This document shows, one piece after another, positions 33,707-44,300 of a stretch of DNA of 64,000 nt (positions are counted from its first letter, which is position 1; each line of letters begins with the position of its first letter). The stretch spans positions 18,716 through 82,715 of the forward strand of contig JACPAV010000014.1 in the NCBI GenBank assembly GCA_016180645.1. The letters are read 5' to 3'. This DNA comes from Nitrospirota bacterium (GTDB taxonomy: Bacteria > JACPQY01). The notes below the pieces were generated by a model that saw only the letters and a program-made list of their open reading frames with translations, had not been told where the DNA came from and did no database searches. The position numbers and the translations under genes were made by a program.

Positions 33707-36234
33707 GGGCATCCCGGCCGTTTGTTCTCGGTATTCTGATTGCTTTTCCGTCCTTGGTCCTTGGCGCGTGGGCCGATCCCAGCGGCACTCCGTCTGAACC
33801 GGCCGGCCATGCGCGCATCGTCTTGAAGGGAAAAGTCCGGGAAAACGGGAACCGGAAGCCGATCGTGGGCGCGACGATCATGCTCATGGGACAGGCCAAC
33901 CTCACGCTTACTGAATTTTCGGATGAGCAAGGACTCTACACATTCAAGGACCTCGCGCCCGGCCCGTACCAGATCTCCGTTCTGGCCGCCTCCTACGTGG
34001 TTGAAAAGCCGCGCTCCGTCGATCTTCAACCCTCGGACGAGCCCATCGAAGTGAACTTTTTCCTGACGCTCGATGTGACCGGCGGACTCTTCCTCGAAGT
34101 GGAACGCGAACGGGAGAAGCGATCCGTCTCCACCCAGAAGGTTCGCAAGGAGGAAATTCGCCGGGTGCCCGGCACGCTGGGCGATCCCCTCCGCGTCATC
34201 CAGCTCCTGCCGGGCGTCACCGTGCTCAACGAGGTCTTCGCGGACCTGATCGTGCAGGGCGGGGGGCCGGACGACAACAAGATCTGGTTGGACCGTACCC
34301 CGATGGCGTTCCCTTACCACCTTCTCAACAGCTCAAGTGTGCTCTCGGGTGAGTTCGTCGAGTCCCAGGAGCTCCACGCGGCCGGGTTCGGCGTGCAGTA
34401 TGGCGATGCCACGGGCGGTGTACTGGAGATCACATCCTCCGACGGAAAGGAACAAGGCATCGGGGGTCACCTCAGCGTGGTAGGCGTGCGGGCCTATGAA
34501 GCCGAGAAATTCAGCGTGGGCCGCGTGGAGGGCAGCCTCCAGGCGGGCGACCCCGCGGTGGGCTCGGTGATTGCGGCGGGGCGATACCTGTTCCCACCGC
34601 CGACGATTCCCGGGTTTGAACTTCCCGGGCAAGGTCCGGTCTTCCAGTTTTCGCCGGTGGGCTGGGATTATCAGAGCAAGTACACCGGGAAAACGGGGCG
34701 AATGGGGACGTTCCGTCTTTTGAGCTATGGCGCGGTGGACGAAGAAAAACAGAACATCCACTTCGAAGGGCCGGTCCCTCAGACGGGCCAAAACCTGACG
34801 TTCGAGATCAAGTTCCTCCAGGAGAAGCAATTCCACACGCAAGGAATCCTATGGGACTTGCCGGTGGGACCCGTCACTTCACGCCTGTCCCTCTATCGGA
34901 CCGAGAACGTGGACGATTTCAAGATCAGTCTCCCCCTGCTGCAACTGGAGGATTTTATCGACCGCCGGGAAGCCAATCGAGAGTTCGGAATATGGGACGA
35001 TCTTGAGATCCTGGCCGGCAAGCATCAGACGATTATTCTGGGGGTCCAGGCCGAGCGGGTGAGATCGAAAATCGGGGGGGTCGCACCGGTGTTTATCGCA
35101 GCAGGAGGAGCGCAGTTTCGCCCGCCGGAAGACGGCGCCGTACCGGGGTCCTTCGCCGGCGGCGGCGCGCCCGCCAGGCAGGAAAGTGAGAGTGAGGGTG
35201 GAGGTGAGGAGGAGGCGGAAGAGGAAGAAGAAGAGGAGGAATTCACGCCGCTCTCGTTCAAGCCGTTCAGCGTGAAAGAGACGTTCAACGCGTACGGCTT
35301 TTACCTTGCGGACAAGGTTCGCCCGGTGGAGCGGTTGACGTTGGTCCCCGGCGTGCGCCTCGATCGCTCCACTCTCGTCTGGAAGAACTCCGACGTTCAC
35401 TACCGCGACGTCTTCATGCCGCGAGCCCATGGTACGTTCCAACTCTTTTCCAAGACCAAGCTCCGCGGCGGGTGGGGGATCTACCGCCGGTTCCCCGAGG
35501 CGGACCAGGCAACCGATCAGGGGCAGGTGGATCAGGATGGCAATGTGACGCGGAAGTTCGGGAACCCGTACCTGCTTCCCGAGCGGGCGGTGCACTATGT
35601 CGGGGGCGTTGAGCAGAAGCTGACGGAAGCCTTGCGCGTGGAGGCCGACGTGTTCCACAAGAAGTTGACCCGCTTGATCATGGGCGAACCGGAATCGAAC
35701 GACGGCAGCGGGTATGCCGATGGCGGCCAGGTTCTGCTACGGCACGACTTGACTCGACGGTTCTTCGGCTGGGTGTCCTATTCGTACACCAAATCGAAAC
35801 GCCGGAACCTTCGCACGGGCAAACTCATTCCGACCCAGTGGGACCAGCCCCACGTCCTCAGTGTCGTCTCCAGCGTCAAGATCACCCCGGAGTGGGAAGT
35901 CGGCGCCAGCTTCCGGTACACAAGCGGCTCTCCCGTTACACCCATTTACAACGACGAGAAGCGGGACCCTGACTTGGACGAGGATATCCATGCGGATGCG
36001 CTGCCTGCCGAACCCAACTCGGGGCGCATGAGGGATTTTCAGCGGCTGGATCTCAGGGTTGAGCGGAGTCTGAAGATACGATACGCCGAAATCGCTCTCT
36101 TCCTGGATGGTTTCAACGTGTTCAACCGAAAGAACGAAATCTTTCGCATTCCCTCCTTCGAAGACCCGAGCCAGTACATCCCACTCTCCACGGCCGGACT
36201 CCTGGTCTATGGAGGCGCTACGGCGAGATTCTGA
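33703..36234 (+). CDS. TonB-dependent outer-membrane receptor with N-terminal carboxypeptidase-regulatory-like domain
   Basis: GTG 33703 gives 843 residues. After a signal peptide (VLGILIAFPSLVLGAWA) comes a carboxypeptidase-regulatory-like beta-sandwich (about 40-125: GKVRENGNRKPIVGATIMLM, GLYTFKDLAPGPYQI), then the plug (VPGTLGDPLRVIQLLPGV, VQGGGPDDNKIWLDRTP) and a beta barrel ending GGATARF. An unusual run of acidic residues (about 490-512) is predicted in a surface loop or periplasmic turn. It is the TonB-dependent transporter served by the upstream exbB-exbD-tonB. The substrate is unknown, but the SusC-like layout suggests large oligomers. The next gene begins directly after its stop. 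Confidence 0.93.
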   Translation: MRASRPFVLGILIAFPSLVLGAWADPSGTPSEPAGHARIVLKGKVRENGNRKPIVGATIMLMGQANLTLTEFSDEQGLYTFKDLAPGPYQISVLAASYVVEKPRSVDLQPSDEPIEVNFFLTLDVTGGLFLEVEREREKRSVSTQKVRKEEIRRVPGTLGDPLRVIQLLPGVTVLNEVFADLIVQGGGPDDNKIWLDRTPMAFPYHLLNSSSVLSGEFVESQELHAAGFGVQYGDATGGVLEITSSDGKEQGIGGHLSVVGVRAYEAEKFSVGRVEGSLQAGDPAVGSVIAAGRYLFPPPTIPGFELPGQGPVFQFSPVGWDYQSKYTGKTGRMGTFRLLSYGAVDEEKQNIHFEGPVPQTGQNLTFEIKFLQEKQFHTQGILWDLPVGPVTSRLSLYRTENVDDFKISLPLLQLEDFIDRREANREFGIWDDLEILAGKHQTIILGVQAERVRSKIGGVAPVFIAAGGAQFRPPEDGAVPGSFAGGGAPARQESESEGGGEEEAEEEEEEEEFTPLSFKPFSVKETFNAYGFYLADKVRPVERLTLVPGVRLDRSTLVWKNSDVHYRDVFMPRAHGTFQLFSKTKLRGGWGIYRRFPEADQATDQGQVDQDGNVTRKFGNPYLLPERAVHYVGGVEQKLTEALRVEADVFHKKLTRLIMGEPESNDGSGYADGGQVLLRHDLTRRFFGWVSYSYTKSKRRNLRTGKLIPTQWDQPHVLSVVSSVKITPEWEVGASFRYTSGSPVTPIYNDEKRDPDLDEDIHADALPAEPNSGRMRDFQRLDLRVERSLKIRYAEIALFLDGFNVFNRKNEIFRIPSFEDPSQYIPLSTAGLLVYGGATARF

Positions 36235-39200
36235 ATGAACAAGTTTGTGATGAGGTTTTTCGTCGGGTCGTGGGCGCTACCGGTTCTGCTTGCAGCGTGT
36301 GAGGCGAAGAAACAGGACGCTCCACCGCCGGTGGCCGGAGTCGGTACGATTGAAGGCCGGGTGGTCCCCGCCCGAGCAGGCGTTTTCATTCGAGTTGAGA
36401 GGACTTCCCTCGCAACGACCACCGATTCGGCAGGAAAGTTTCGGATCCATCTTGCCCCGGAGGGGCAGATAAGTGTGACGGCGGAGTACCGCGATGAAGC
36501 GGGGGCGACCTTCATCGCACGACGGACCGTTACAGTCGAAAAGGAAGAAAAGACGACCGTGGAAGACTTGAGGGTGGTTCCGGCCGGAACGATTCGAGGG
36601 ATGGCTCGACTCAAAGGGGGAAGCATACGCGCGGGGATCGAGGTTGTCCTGGTGGGGACCCGTCATGAGGCCCGAACGGAAAATGACGGATCGTTCGTGA
36701 TGGGCGCTGTCGCACCGGACGCCTACACCGTGGCCTTCGTATCCACCGGGTTTGGTGCGGTTCAGCGCGAAGACGTGGAAGTGGCTGAAGGAGAGACCAC
36801 GGACCTTGGCTGGGTGGAGCTCGAAGCGGAGTCGGATCCCGGCAATCGCACGGTGTATGGCACGGTCACCGGCATGGTTACGGATACCGAAGGGAGTCCT
36901 ATCAGTGAAGCGGTTATTTCCGCCACACCGGGAGCGGGCCTTGCCATGACGGATGAGAATGGGACCTACACCTTGGGGGGGCTCTTCCCTGTGACGGTTT
37001 CCCTTCTTGCGCAGAAAGTTGACTATGTATCACGGTCCCTGAGCGTGTTCATTACGGCGGGCCAGAAGGCGTCCGGGGATATCACCCTCACCCGCCGGCG
37101 CCGGCTGGGCGACGCACGACACACGATCTTTTCCAATGAACCTCCAACCGTTGCGCTGAACTGTCCGGATGTCCTGGCGCCGGGTGGGAAAGGGTCCGTC
37201 TCCATCCGATCGGTGGATCCGGACGGGGATCACGCAACCCTTTCGAGTATTACCGCGTTGTCGGGCGCAGTCCTGTCGGAAAGCATCATCCCGTGTGCGG
37301 GAGAGGAAAGGGCGGCGTGCGCCACCGTGGAAGTGGTTGCGCCCTCTTCGGGCGGCGAAGTGACCCTTCAGGTATCAGCAACGGATGGTTCGCTGAGAGT
37401 GGACGGTCGCTGCGAAATGGCCGTGGCGGACGGAACGGGAGGGGTCAATCAATGCCCTGTGGTCTCGATGAGCGGTCCACTCACGGTTTCACCGGGGCGA
37501 ACATTGCTGCTGCGGAACTCCCGGGTCGATGCCGACGGAGATCCCGTGTCGGTGAGATGGCAGGCGACGGGTGGGAGGATCATGGAAGCAACGGACGAGG
37601 CCGCGGCGTGGACGGCGCCGGGTCATACGGGTCAAGAAGAGATTCGGGCCTGCGTGACCGATGGAAAATGTGAACCGAGCGCCTGCGCGACGATCCGAAT
37701 CCAAGTCGCCGAGTCGCCTGCGGACAGCCGCGCCCCGACGTGCGCTCCCACGGGGGCGTCTTCCGCCCGTATCCATGAAACGGTAACCCTGACCGCGGCC
37801 GCGTCGGATCCGGACGGGGATTCGATCCGGATCTCCTGGAGCTCCTCCGGTGGCCACCTTTCTTCCAAGAGCGGGCCGGTGGTGACGTGGACGGCCGGTG
37901 ATGTGCCCGGCCCGTACGGTGTGACGTGCACGGCTCGTGACGAAAAAGGCTCCGAAGGAACCGGCCAGATCGGCATCTCCGTGACGAAGCCACCGGTGGG
38001 CAAGACGTGTCCGACCCTCGCGGCCCGCGGCCCGGCCCTGGTCTCGCCAGGCGGAAAGGTGTCCATCGATTTCCTGGCCTCGGACACGAACCAACCTGAG
38101 GAGGTCCTCACAGGCGGGTGCACAATGCCCCCGGGTTCATACGACGTGTCGAATATTCGGGCGACCGGTGCTGCGAATTTTGGCTGGACGGCGCCGGATG
38201 TTCCGGGCGTATTCGTGTTCCACTGCTCCACCTCCAATTCGGTTTGCACGCGATCGTTCGAGCATGCCGTCCAGGTGGTGGCCGCCCCAGTCCTGGGGAT
38301 CGGCGTGAGCTGTTCTTCCCCCGCGCTGCTGGGCGGCCAGTCCACTTCCTGCGCGGTGACCGCCTCCGAGCAGGCGGATTTCCGCTGGACCGCTTCCGGA
38401 GGACGCTTGTCCTCGACCACCGGATCGGAAGTGACTTGGACCGCCCCTTCCTGTCCGCGGTGCGCCGGTATGTATGCCCTGACCGTGGCTGCTTCGGCGG
38501 CCGATGGCCGGGTCAACGCCGCACAGCAGACCATCGGTGTCCAACTGGCAAATCGGGCACCCGAGGTTTCGTTGGATGGACCGGCCGAAGCGGATCCGTT
38601 GCAACTGGTCGGTCTCACGGCCCGCGCATCCGATGCCGATGATCTCCCGGCGCCCCTCGCATGCGATTGGACGGCTTCGGGGGGGACCCTCGCCAAGGCA
38701 GAAGGCTGTGGCGAACAAGTTTGGACGGCTCCCGCCGTTCCTGGGAAGTATTCCGTCTTCGTCGTTGCCGGTGATTCGGACCGATCCTCCTCCGCTTCCA
38801 CCGAGATCACGGTCAAACCGCCTGCGGGCGGGCGTCGGCCCACAGGATCCATTTCCGCGCCGGCCAAGGTCGCCGTCGGTGCGCCGGCGGATCTTGCGTG
38901 CAGCGGCATGGCCCCAGATGCCAAACTCCTCACTTACGCTTGGAACGCGACGGGTGGATCTTTTTCCCAGACGGACGGGACTTCAGCGAGCGCTGGGACC
39001 GTTCGGACCCGGTGGACGGCTCCGAATGCCGCAGGACCGGTCACGATAACCTGCATCATTCAGGACGACGCGTCACCGCCGAGCATCTTTCAAGATCGGC
39101 ACATCGTGGAGGTGACCGCTCTCCCCTCCGGAGCCGCCTACGAGTGCGATGAGAATACCCTCGCTCTCTACCACCTCGATGAAACGACGGGGACGGTTGC

Positions 39201-41394
39201 GTTCGACGCATGCGGCGAGCGCCATGGAGTTCGCAAAGAGGGGGAAATCGATCAGGACGGTGTTGCGGGTCGTTCCTATTTCTTCGATGGGGCGGACGAT
39301 TTCCTGAAGATTCCCGATGCCCTCAATCCGGGAGTGGAATCGCGCTTCACGATCGAGGCGTGGTTCAAGCTCAAGTGCGATTGCCCCGGCTCCGGGCTGA
39401 CGCTGGTCTCGAAGGGTGGGGGAAGCGAGGGGACGTTTGATCTGCGCGTGATGGAGAACGGACAGATTCGATTTTCGATGACGCCTTTCGATCGGTCCGC
39501 TCTGTCGCCCGTGGCCTCGGTGCGAACCGTGCATGATGACGGATGGCACCACGCCGCCGCCGCGTACGATGGTCGAACCCTCAGCCTCCATCTGGACGGA
39601 CGCTTGGAGTCGAGCGGCGCGTATCACAAGACCCTCGGGGACTCGGATTTCCCGCTCCTGATCGGCGCGTCGGATTCCGATGAGGATGGAAGGCCCGATG
39701 CGAGGTTTTTCAAGGGTTGGATCGATGAGGTCCGTATTTCTTCGGCGGCGAGAGCTTCCAACGAGATGAACGTGGTCCGGGAGAGCCGGGCGCTGAAATG
39801 GGCGAAAAGCAGCGGGAATCCGATCTTTGCAGCCACCGATCTCTGGGAAATGGCGAGCGTTGCGTATCCGTCGGTCCTCAAAGTCTCGTCGACCTATGTC
39901 ATGTTCTATCAAGGGGGAAGCATTGCCGCATGGAACATCGGCGAGGCCACGTCCAAGGATGGAATCTCATGGACACGGCTGCCGGTGCCCATCGTTACCA
40001 TCGGTTCGTCCGGCGCGTGGGACGCCGGTCGGGTGCAAATGCCTTCCATCTACTACGACGGAGCGGAGTACTGGATGTATTATGGCGGGAAGGCCAAGAC
40101 AACCGATACCTCGAGCAAGCTGGGCCTGGCGAAATCGACGGACGGCCTCAAGTTCACCAAGCATGAGTCCAATCCTCTCCTCGAACCGGGAGGGACCGCT
40201 GCCTGGGATGAAATCACCGGATTTCCAGGATCCGTGGTGAGGGAGAGTGGAGAGTTCAGGATCTACTACACCGGATACACCGCGTCCGAATCCACCAAAG
40301 GCCGCATCGGACTCGCGACATCCTCCGACGGGGTGAAGTGGACGCGCCACGACTCGAACCCGTTGCTCGCGCCGGGCGATACCGGCCAATTCGACGACAC
40401 GTCGGTTCAGAATCCACGGGCCGTCAAGATTGGCGCGATCTGGTATCTCTTCTACGAGGGCGTGAAGAAGGGGGGAACGACCACCATCGGCTTGGCCACC
40501 TCTCTGGATGGCATTCGATGGACCAAAGCCGACTCCAATCCCGTCCTCGGCGCCGGCCAGGCGTGGGAAGTGCTTCCCCAACTTCAGACGGGCTTTCCCC
40601 TCTTGGACGGGGACCAGATCAAACTCTACTACTCGGCCACAACCCTGACCGGAGCCAAGATCGCCCTTGCGTACGAACTCCCGGAGACTTTCATCCCGGC
40701 CGGGCGCTTTGTGATGGGGAGCGATGCCGATGAAGGCCTGGCGACGGAACGCCCGGAGCACGTTGTCTATCTGTCACCGTACTGGATGGACCGCTTCGAA
40801 GTTACAAACGCGGCCTTCCGATCGTGCGTAGATACGGGCCCGTGCAGCGCTCCAAGCGGCGGGTCGGGGTCGGCCACGCGATCGTCCTACTACGGCGATG
40901 CCGCGTTCGATCTCCACCCGGTCGTCCGAGTGACGTGGAACCAGGCCGACCAGTATTGCCGTTGGATCGGGAAGCGATTGCCCACGGAGGCGGAGTGGGA
41001 GAAAGCGGCCCGGGGGCCCTATCCGGACGAGCGCCCCTATCCATGGGGAGATGGAGAGCCATCCTGCTGGCCGGCGAATATTCGAGGTTGCGTGGGCGAT
41101 ACGGAAAGGGTCGGCTTCATGGCCGGAAGTTCCGCCTCCCCGTATGGCCTCTTCGATTTGGGCGGCAATGTGGCCGAATGGGTAGGCGATTGGTCCGACT
41201 CGACGTATTACGGCGTGAGTCTCCCTCGTGATCCTGCCGGTCCGGCTACCGGTTCCCTCAAAACGGCTCGCGGGGGCTCGTGGAATGATGCGGAGCCGAA
41301 ACAGACGACTCGCGTGTCGTACCGTGAATCCTCGGCGGGTGCGGAGAGTTTCGCGAGCACCGAAGTGGGGTTCCGTTGCGCGCGGAATCCGTGA
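36235..41394 (+). CDS. Giant lipoprotein: Ig-like stalk, LamG, propeller, FGE-fold head
   Basis: The 1719-residue product starts at the base after the receptor stop. The lipobox is LLAAC (Cys22). Three carboxypeptidase-regulatory-like units (about 35-300) are followed by a series of Ig/PKD-like repeats marked by W-T/S-A-P (about 300-960), a LamG/concanavalin-like domain (about 970-1175, LALYHLDETTG, FTIEAWFKL), a glycosidase-type five-bladed propeller (about 1190-1480, IYYTGYTASESTKGRIGLAT) and an FGE/sulfatase-modifying-factor fold (1483-1719, PAGRFVMGSDADEG, NVAEWVGDW, GFRCARNP). The catalytic FGE cysteine pair is missing (GGSWNDAEPKQ), so the head is probably a binding or ligand domain. 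Its partner paralogue follows with 1-bp overlap. Confidence 0.88.
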   Translation: MNKFVMRFFVGSWALPVLLAACEAKKQDAPPPVAGVGTIEGRVVPARAGVFIRVERTSLATTTDSAGKFRIHLAPEGQISVTAEYRDEAGATFIARRTVTVEKEEKTTVEDLRVVPAGTIRGMARLKGGSIRAGIEVVLVGTRHEARTENDGSFVMGAVAPDAYTVAFVSTGFGAVQREDVEVAEGETTDLGWVELEAESDPGNRTVYGTVTGMVTDTEGSPISEAVISATPGAGLAMTDENGTYTLGGLFPVTVSLLAQKVDYVSRSLSVFITAGQKASGDITLTRRRRLGDARHTIFSNEPPTVALNCPDVLAPGGKGSVSIRSVDPDGDHATLSSITALSGAVLSESIIPCAGEERAACATVEVVAPSSGGEVTLQVSATDGSLRVDGRCEMAVADGTGGVNQCPVVSMSGPLTVSPGRTLLLRNSRVDADGDPVSVRWQATGGRIMEATDEAAAWTAPGHTGQEEIRACVTDGKCEPSACATIRIQVAESPADSRAPTCAPTGASSARIHETVTLTAAASDPDGDSIRISWSSSGGHLSSKSGPVVTWTAGDVPGPYGVTCTARDEKGSEGTGQIGISVTKPPVGKTCPTLAARGPALVSPGGKVSIDFLASDTNQPEEVLTGGCTMPPGSYDVSNIRATGAANFGWTAPDVPGVFVFHCSTSNSVCTRSFEHAVQVVAAPVLGIGVSCSSPALLGGQSTSCAVTASEQADFRWTASGGRLSSTTGSEVTWTAPSCPRCAGMYALTVAASAADGRVNAAQQTIGVQLANRAPEVSLDGPAEADPLQLVGLTARASDADDLPAPLACDWTASGGTLAKAEGCGEQVWTAPAVPGKYSVFVVAGDSDRSSSASTEITVKPPAGGRRPTGSISAPAKVAVGAPADLACSGMAPDAKLLTYAWNATGGSFSQTDGTSASAGTVRTRWTAPNAAGPVTITCIIQDDASPPSIFQDRHIVEVTALPSGAAYECDENTLALYHLDETTGTVAFDACGERHGVRKEGEIDQDGVAGRSYFFDGADDFLKIPDALNPGVESRFTIEAWFKLKCDCPGSGLTLVSKGGGSEGTFDLRVMENGQIRFSMTPFDRSALSPVASVRTVHDDGWHHAAAAYDGRTLSLHLDGRLESSGAYHKTLGDSDFPLLIGASDSDEDGRPDARFFKGWIDEVRISSAARASNEMNVVRESRALKWAKSSGNPIFAATDLWEMASVAYPSVLKVSSTYVMFYQGGSIAAWNIGEATSKDGISWTRLPVPIVTIGSSGAWDAGRVQMPSIYYDGAEYWMYYGGKAKTTDTSSKLGLAKSTDGLKFTKHESNPLLEPGGTAAWDEITGFPGSVVRESGEFRIYYTGYTASESTKGRIGLATSSDGVKWTRHDSNPLLAPGDTGQFDDTSVQNPRAVKIGAIWYLFYEGVKKGGTTTIGLATSLDGIRWTKADSNPVLGAGQAWEVLPQLQTGFPLLDGDQIKLYYSATTLTGAKIALAYELPETFIPAGRFVMGSDADEGLATERPEHVVYLSPYWMDRFEVTNAAFRSCVDTGPCSAPSGGSGSATRSSYYGDAAFDLHPVVRVTWNQADQYCRWIGKRLPTEAEWEKAARGPYPDERPYPWGDGEPSCWPANIRGCVGDTERVGFMAGSSASPYGLFDLGGNVAEWVGDWSDSTYYGVSLPRDPAGPATGSLKTARGGSWNDAEPKQTTRVSYRESSAGAESFASTEVGFRCARNP

Positions 41395-44300
41395 TGAACC
41401 TGAACCGGTCGCTGAGTGTCTTTGCCGCCCTCTTCGTCGCCTTGGCCGCGGCCTGCGAGAAGAATGATCTCGGCGACCCCCTGACTGTTCGAACAGGCTC
41501 GGTCGTCGGCCGAGTGACCCTCCTCGGCGAGGCAAAGTCCCAAGCGGCTATCCGGCTTGAGGGGACCAATACTCAAACCACATCGGATGCGAAAGGCGGC
41601 TTCCGTCTCGATCTTGCCGCGCCGGGGAAGAATGTGCTGACGGCCTTCTTCGATGCACCCGAGGGATCGACGTATGGGATTCGCCGGGACATCGAAATCG
41701 TGGAAGGCGAAGTTCTCGGCTTGGGAGAAGTAGCACTCGCCCAGGTCGGCGCCGTGGCGGGGGAAGTGAAGCTTCAAGATCGGAGGACCCATCTCGGCTC
41801 AGACGTCTTCGTACCGGGGACGGAAATGTGGACGCAGACGTCGACGGACGGTTCGTACACCCTGACGCGTGTCCCACCCGGTTTCTACCGCCTCGTGGCA
41901 GCGAATCGAGATTTTGAAATGGTCGAGTACGCCGAGTTCGAAGTGGCATCGGGAGAAACGACGGTTCTACCGGCGATTGAACTTCATCGCAGAGGGGAAG
42001 ACTCTCAGCGGGGAGCCCTTTCGGGTCGTGTCTTCAGTCTCGTGGGAAGGCCGCTTGAAGGAGCCATCGTGAGCATGATTCCACCGATTCGGACGGCCAC
42101 CACCGGGGAGGACGGGGGTTACGAATTCAAAGACCTCGATCCCGCGGAATACCTCCTCCGCGCGGAACTCGAAGGAAAAGTGACCGGCAGCAAGCGCGCG
42201 GTCGTCCGCGCCAACGAGACGGCCACGGCCCACCTGGCGCTTCCGGCGTTGCCGAATCAGGACAAACCGGGCCGGGGAGGCTGGAACTCGGAGCCTCGCC
42301 TCATGGTGACCTGTCCCGAATCTGTGCGCGTCGGAGAATCGGCGGGATTGCGGGCCGATGCGATGGATAGCGATGGCGATCCCGTCACCCTGGGCCCGTT
42401 TGCGGCAACCGGAGGGGCGTTCTCTTCGCCGAGCGATGGTGAGGCGTGCGAACCGGAAGAGGGCGGCGTCTGCGCGACCGCCGAATGGAAAGCTCCCGAT
42501 CGCCCCGGTCTGTACATGATCCGGTCGACGGCCTCGGATGGTCAACTCATGGCGGAGGCTTCCTGCGAGATCGCGGTCTCGCGGGCGTCCGGACCGGATA
42601 ATCATTGCCCCATGGTGGCGATCACCGGCGCGACCCGAACGCTTGTGGCCCGTCACGTGTCGTTGGCGGTCTCGGGGTCGGACCAGGAGGGGGATCCGAT
42701 TTCGTACAACTGGTCCGCTTCCGGCGGATCGCTCGACCGGCGGACGGGTGAAGAAGTAATCTGGACCGCCCCGCGCTCGGCAGGCGATTACGACGTTTCC
42801 GTCTGCGCATCGGACGGCCAATGCGCCAAGTCGTGCGCCACCGCGCGGATCAATGTCGGAGAAGAAGCCGAAAAGGCCACTTTTCCGGCCTGCGGGATCT
42901 CGGGCCCCACGCTGGCATCGGGGGGTTCCGTGGTCGGCCTCTGGGCGGCGACGTACGATCCCAACGCGTTTCCCGTCAAGGTCCAGTGGTCGGCCACGGG
43001 CGGAACTTTCCCCATTCCGGAAGGAGCCCTGGCCAATTGGTCGGCCCCGGCCCAAAGCGGCATGTACACCGTTTCCGCCAAAGCCACGGCCGCCAGCGGC
43101 TCGACGGCTACGTGTCAAATGGGGATCGTCGTTACCGACTCCGCCGCGGTTCGCGGCTGTCCGACGCTGGACGTTCAAGGCTCCTCCACGTCGGTTAAAG
43201 CGATGCCGGTTCGGGTTGAATTTGTCGCCGAGGGGCGCGAGTCCGGCGGTCTTTCATCGAATCTATCGTGCGACACTCCAAACGGACCGTTCCAAACGTT
43301 CGATGTCAGCGCCGAGGGAGCCGTGTTCGAGTGGTTCCCTCTTTTTGAAGGGGTCTACACATTCTCCTGCAAGATCGCAGAGGGGAGCTGCGCCGTGGGC
43401 CGCCTTCATTCCATAGCCGTCACGGACCGACCCGACGATCTCCCGCCGTTCGTCGGAGTCTCCTGCACCGCCGACAAGCTTCTTCCGGGCCAATCGACAC
43501 TTTGCCTGGCCTTCGGCAAAGATCCCAAGGATCAGGAGGTGACGTTCACATGGTCCGTGGCCGCCGGTACGCTCTCCTCCCTGGCCGGAGATTCCGTGAT
43601 GTGGACGGCGCCCCCGGCGGGCGGGGAATACCGAATCGCCATCGTGGGGAGCGATGGCGCCAACGAGGCCCGCTCGTCCCATTCGCTCCGGGTGGGCGCC
43701 CCTAGATCCGTCACCGACTTCTCCCCATCCGACGCCGTTCCGGAAGGGGAGTACGCGTGCGACGCAAGCACCGTCGCTCTCTACCATTTCAACGAAACGG
43801 AGGGGGCGACCGCGCAAGATACGTGTGGATCCCATCCGGCGGTCATTCGCGGCGCTGCCGTCAACCGGGCCGGCCGGTGGGTGGGGGCGTACTCCTTCGA
43901 TGGATGGGACGATTCGGTGGAGATCCCGGCGGCGGCGGTGTCGGGACTGGCCAACGGTACCGTCGAGGCGTGGGTGAAACTGACCGCTACATGGCGCGAC
44001 TACGAATGGGCGATCCGAAGAAGCGAGGAGGCGGATCAATGTGATCTCAGGATGAGGTACACGGCGAGAACTCAGTCCTGGGGAGCGACGTGGAACAATG
44101 AGTGCGTGGATATCAACCACAAGCTGGACCGGAACACGGCGACGGATTTTGGCTGGCATCATCTGGCCGTGACGTGGGACGGCGTGCTCTGGAAAATGTA
44201 CCAGGATGGGCTGTTGCGCGTCGCCTCGCCTGATGTGGCCGGGCTGGAATCGAACGACAACCCCTTGGTGATCGGCCTGGTGACGGCCGGGGTCGAAAGC

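Noticed and set aside
36235..41394. FGE-fold lipoprotein as activator of the sulfatase-fold proteins at 633-5091
   Set aside because: Neither target has a Cys or Ser at the modified position and the FGE-fold domain lacks its cysteine pair.
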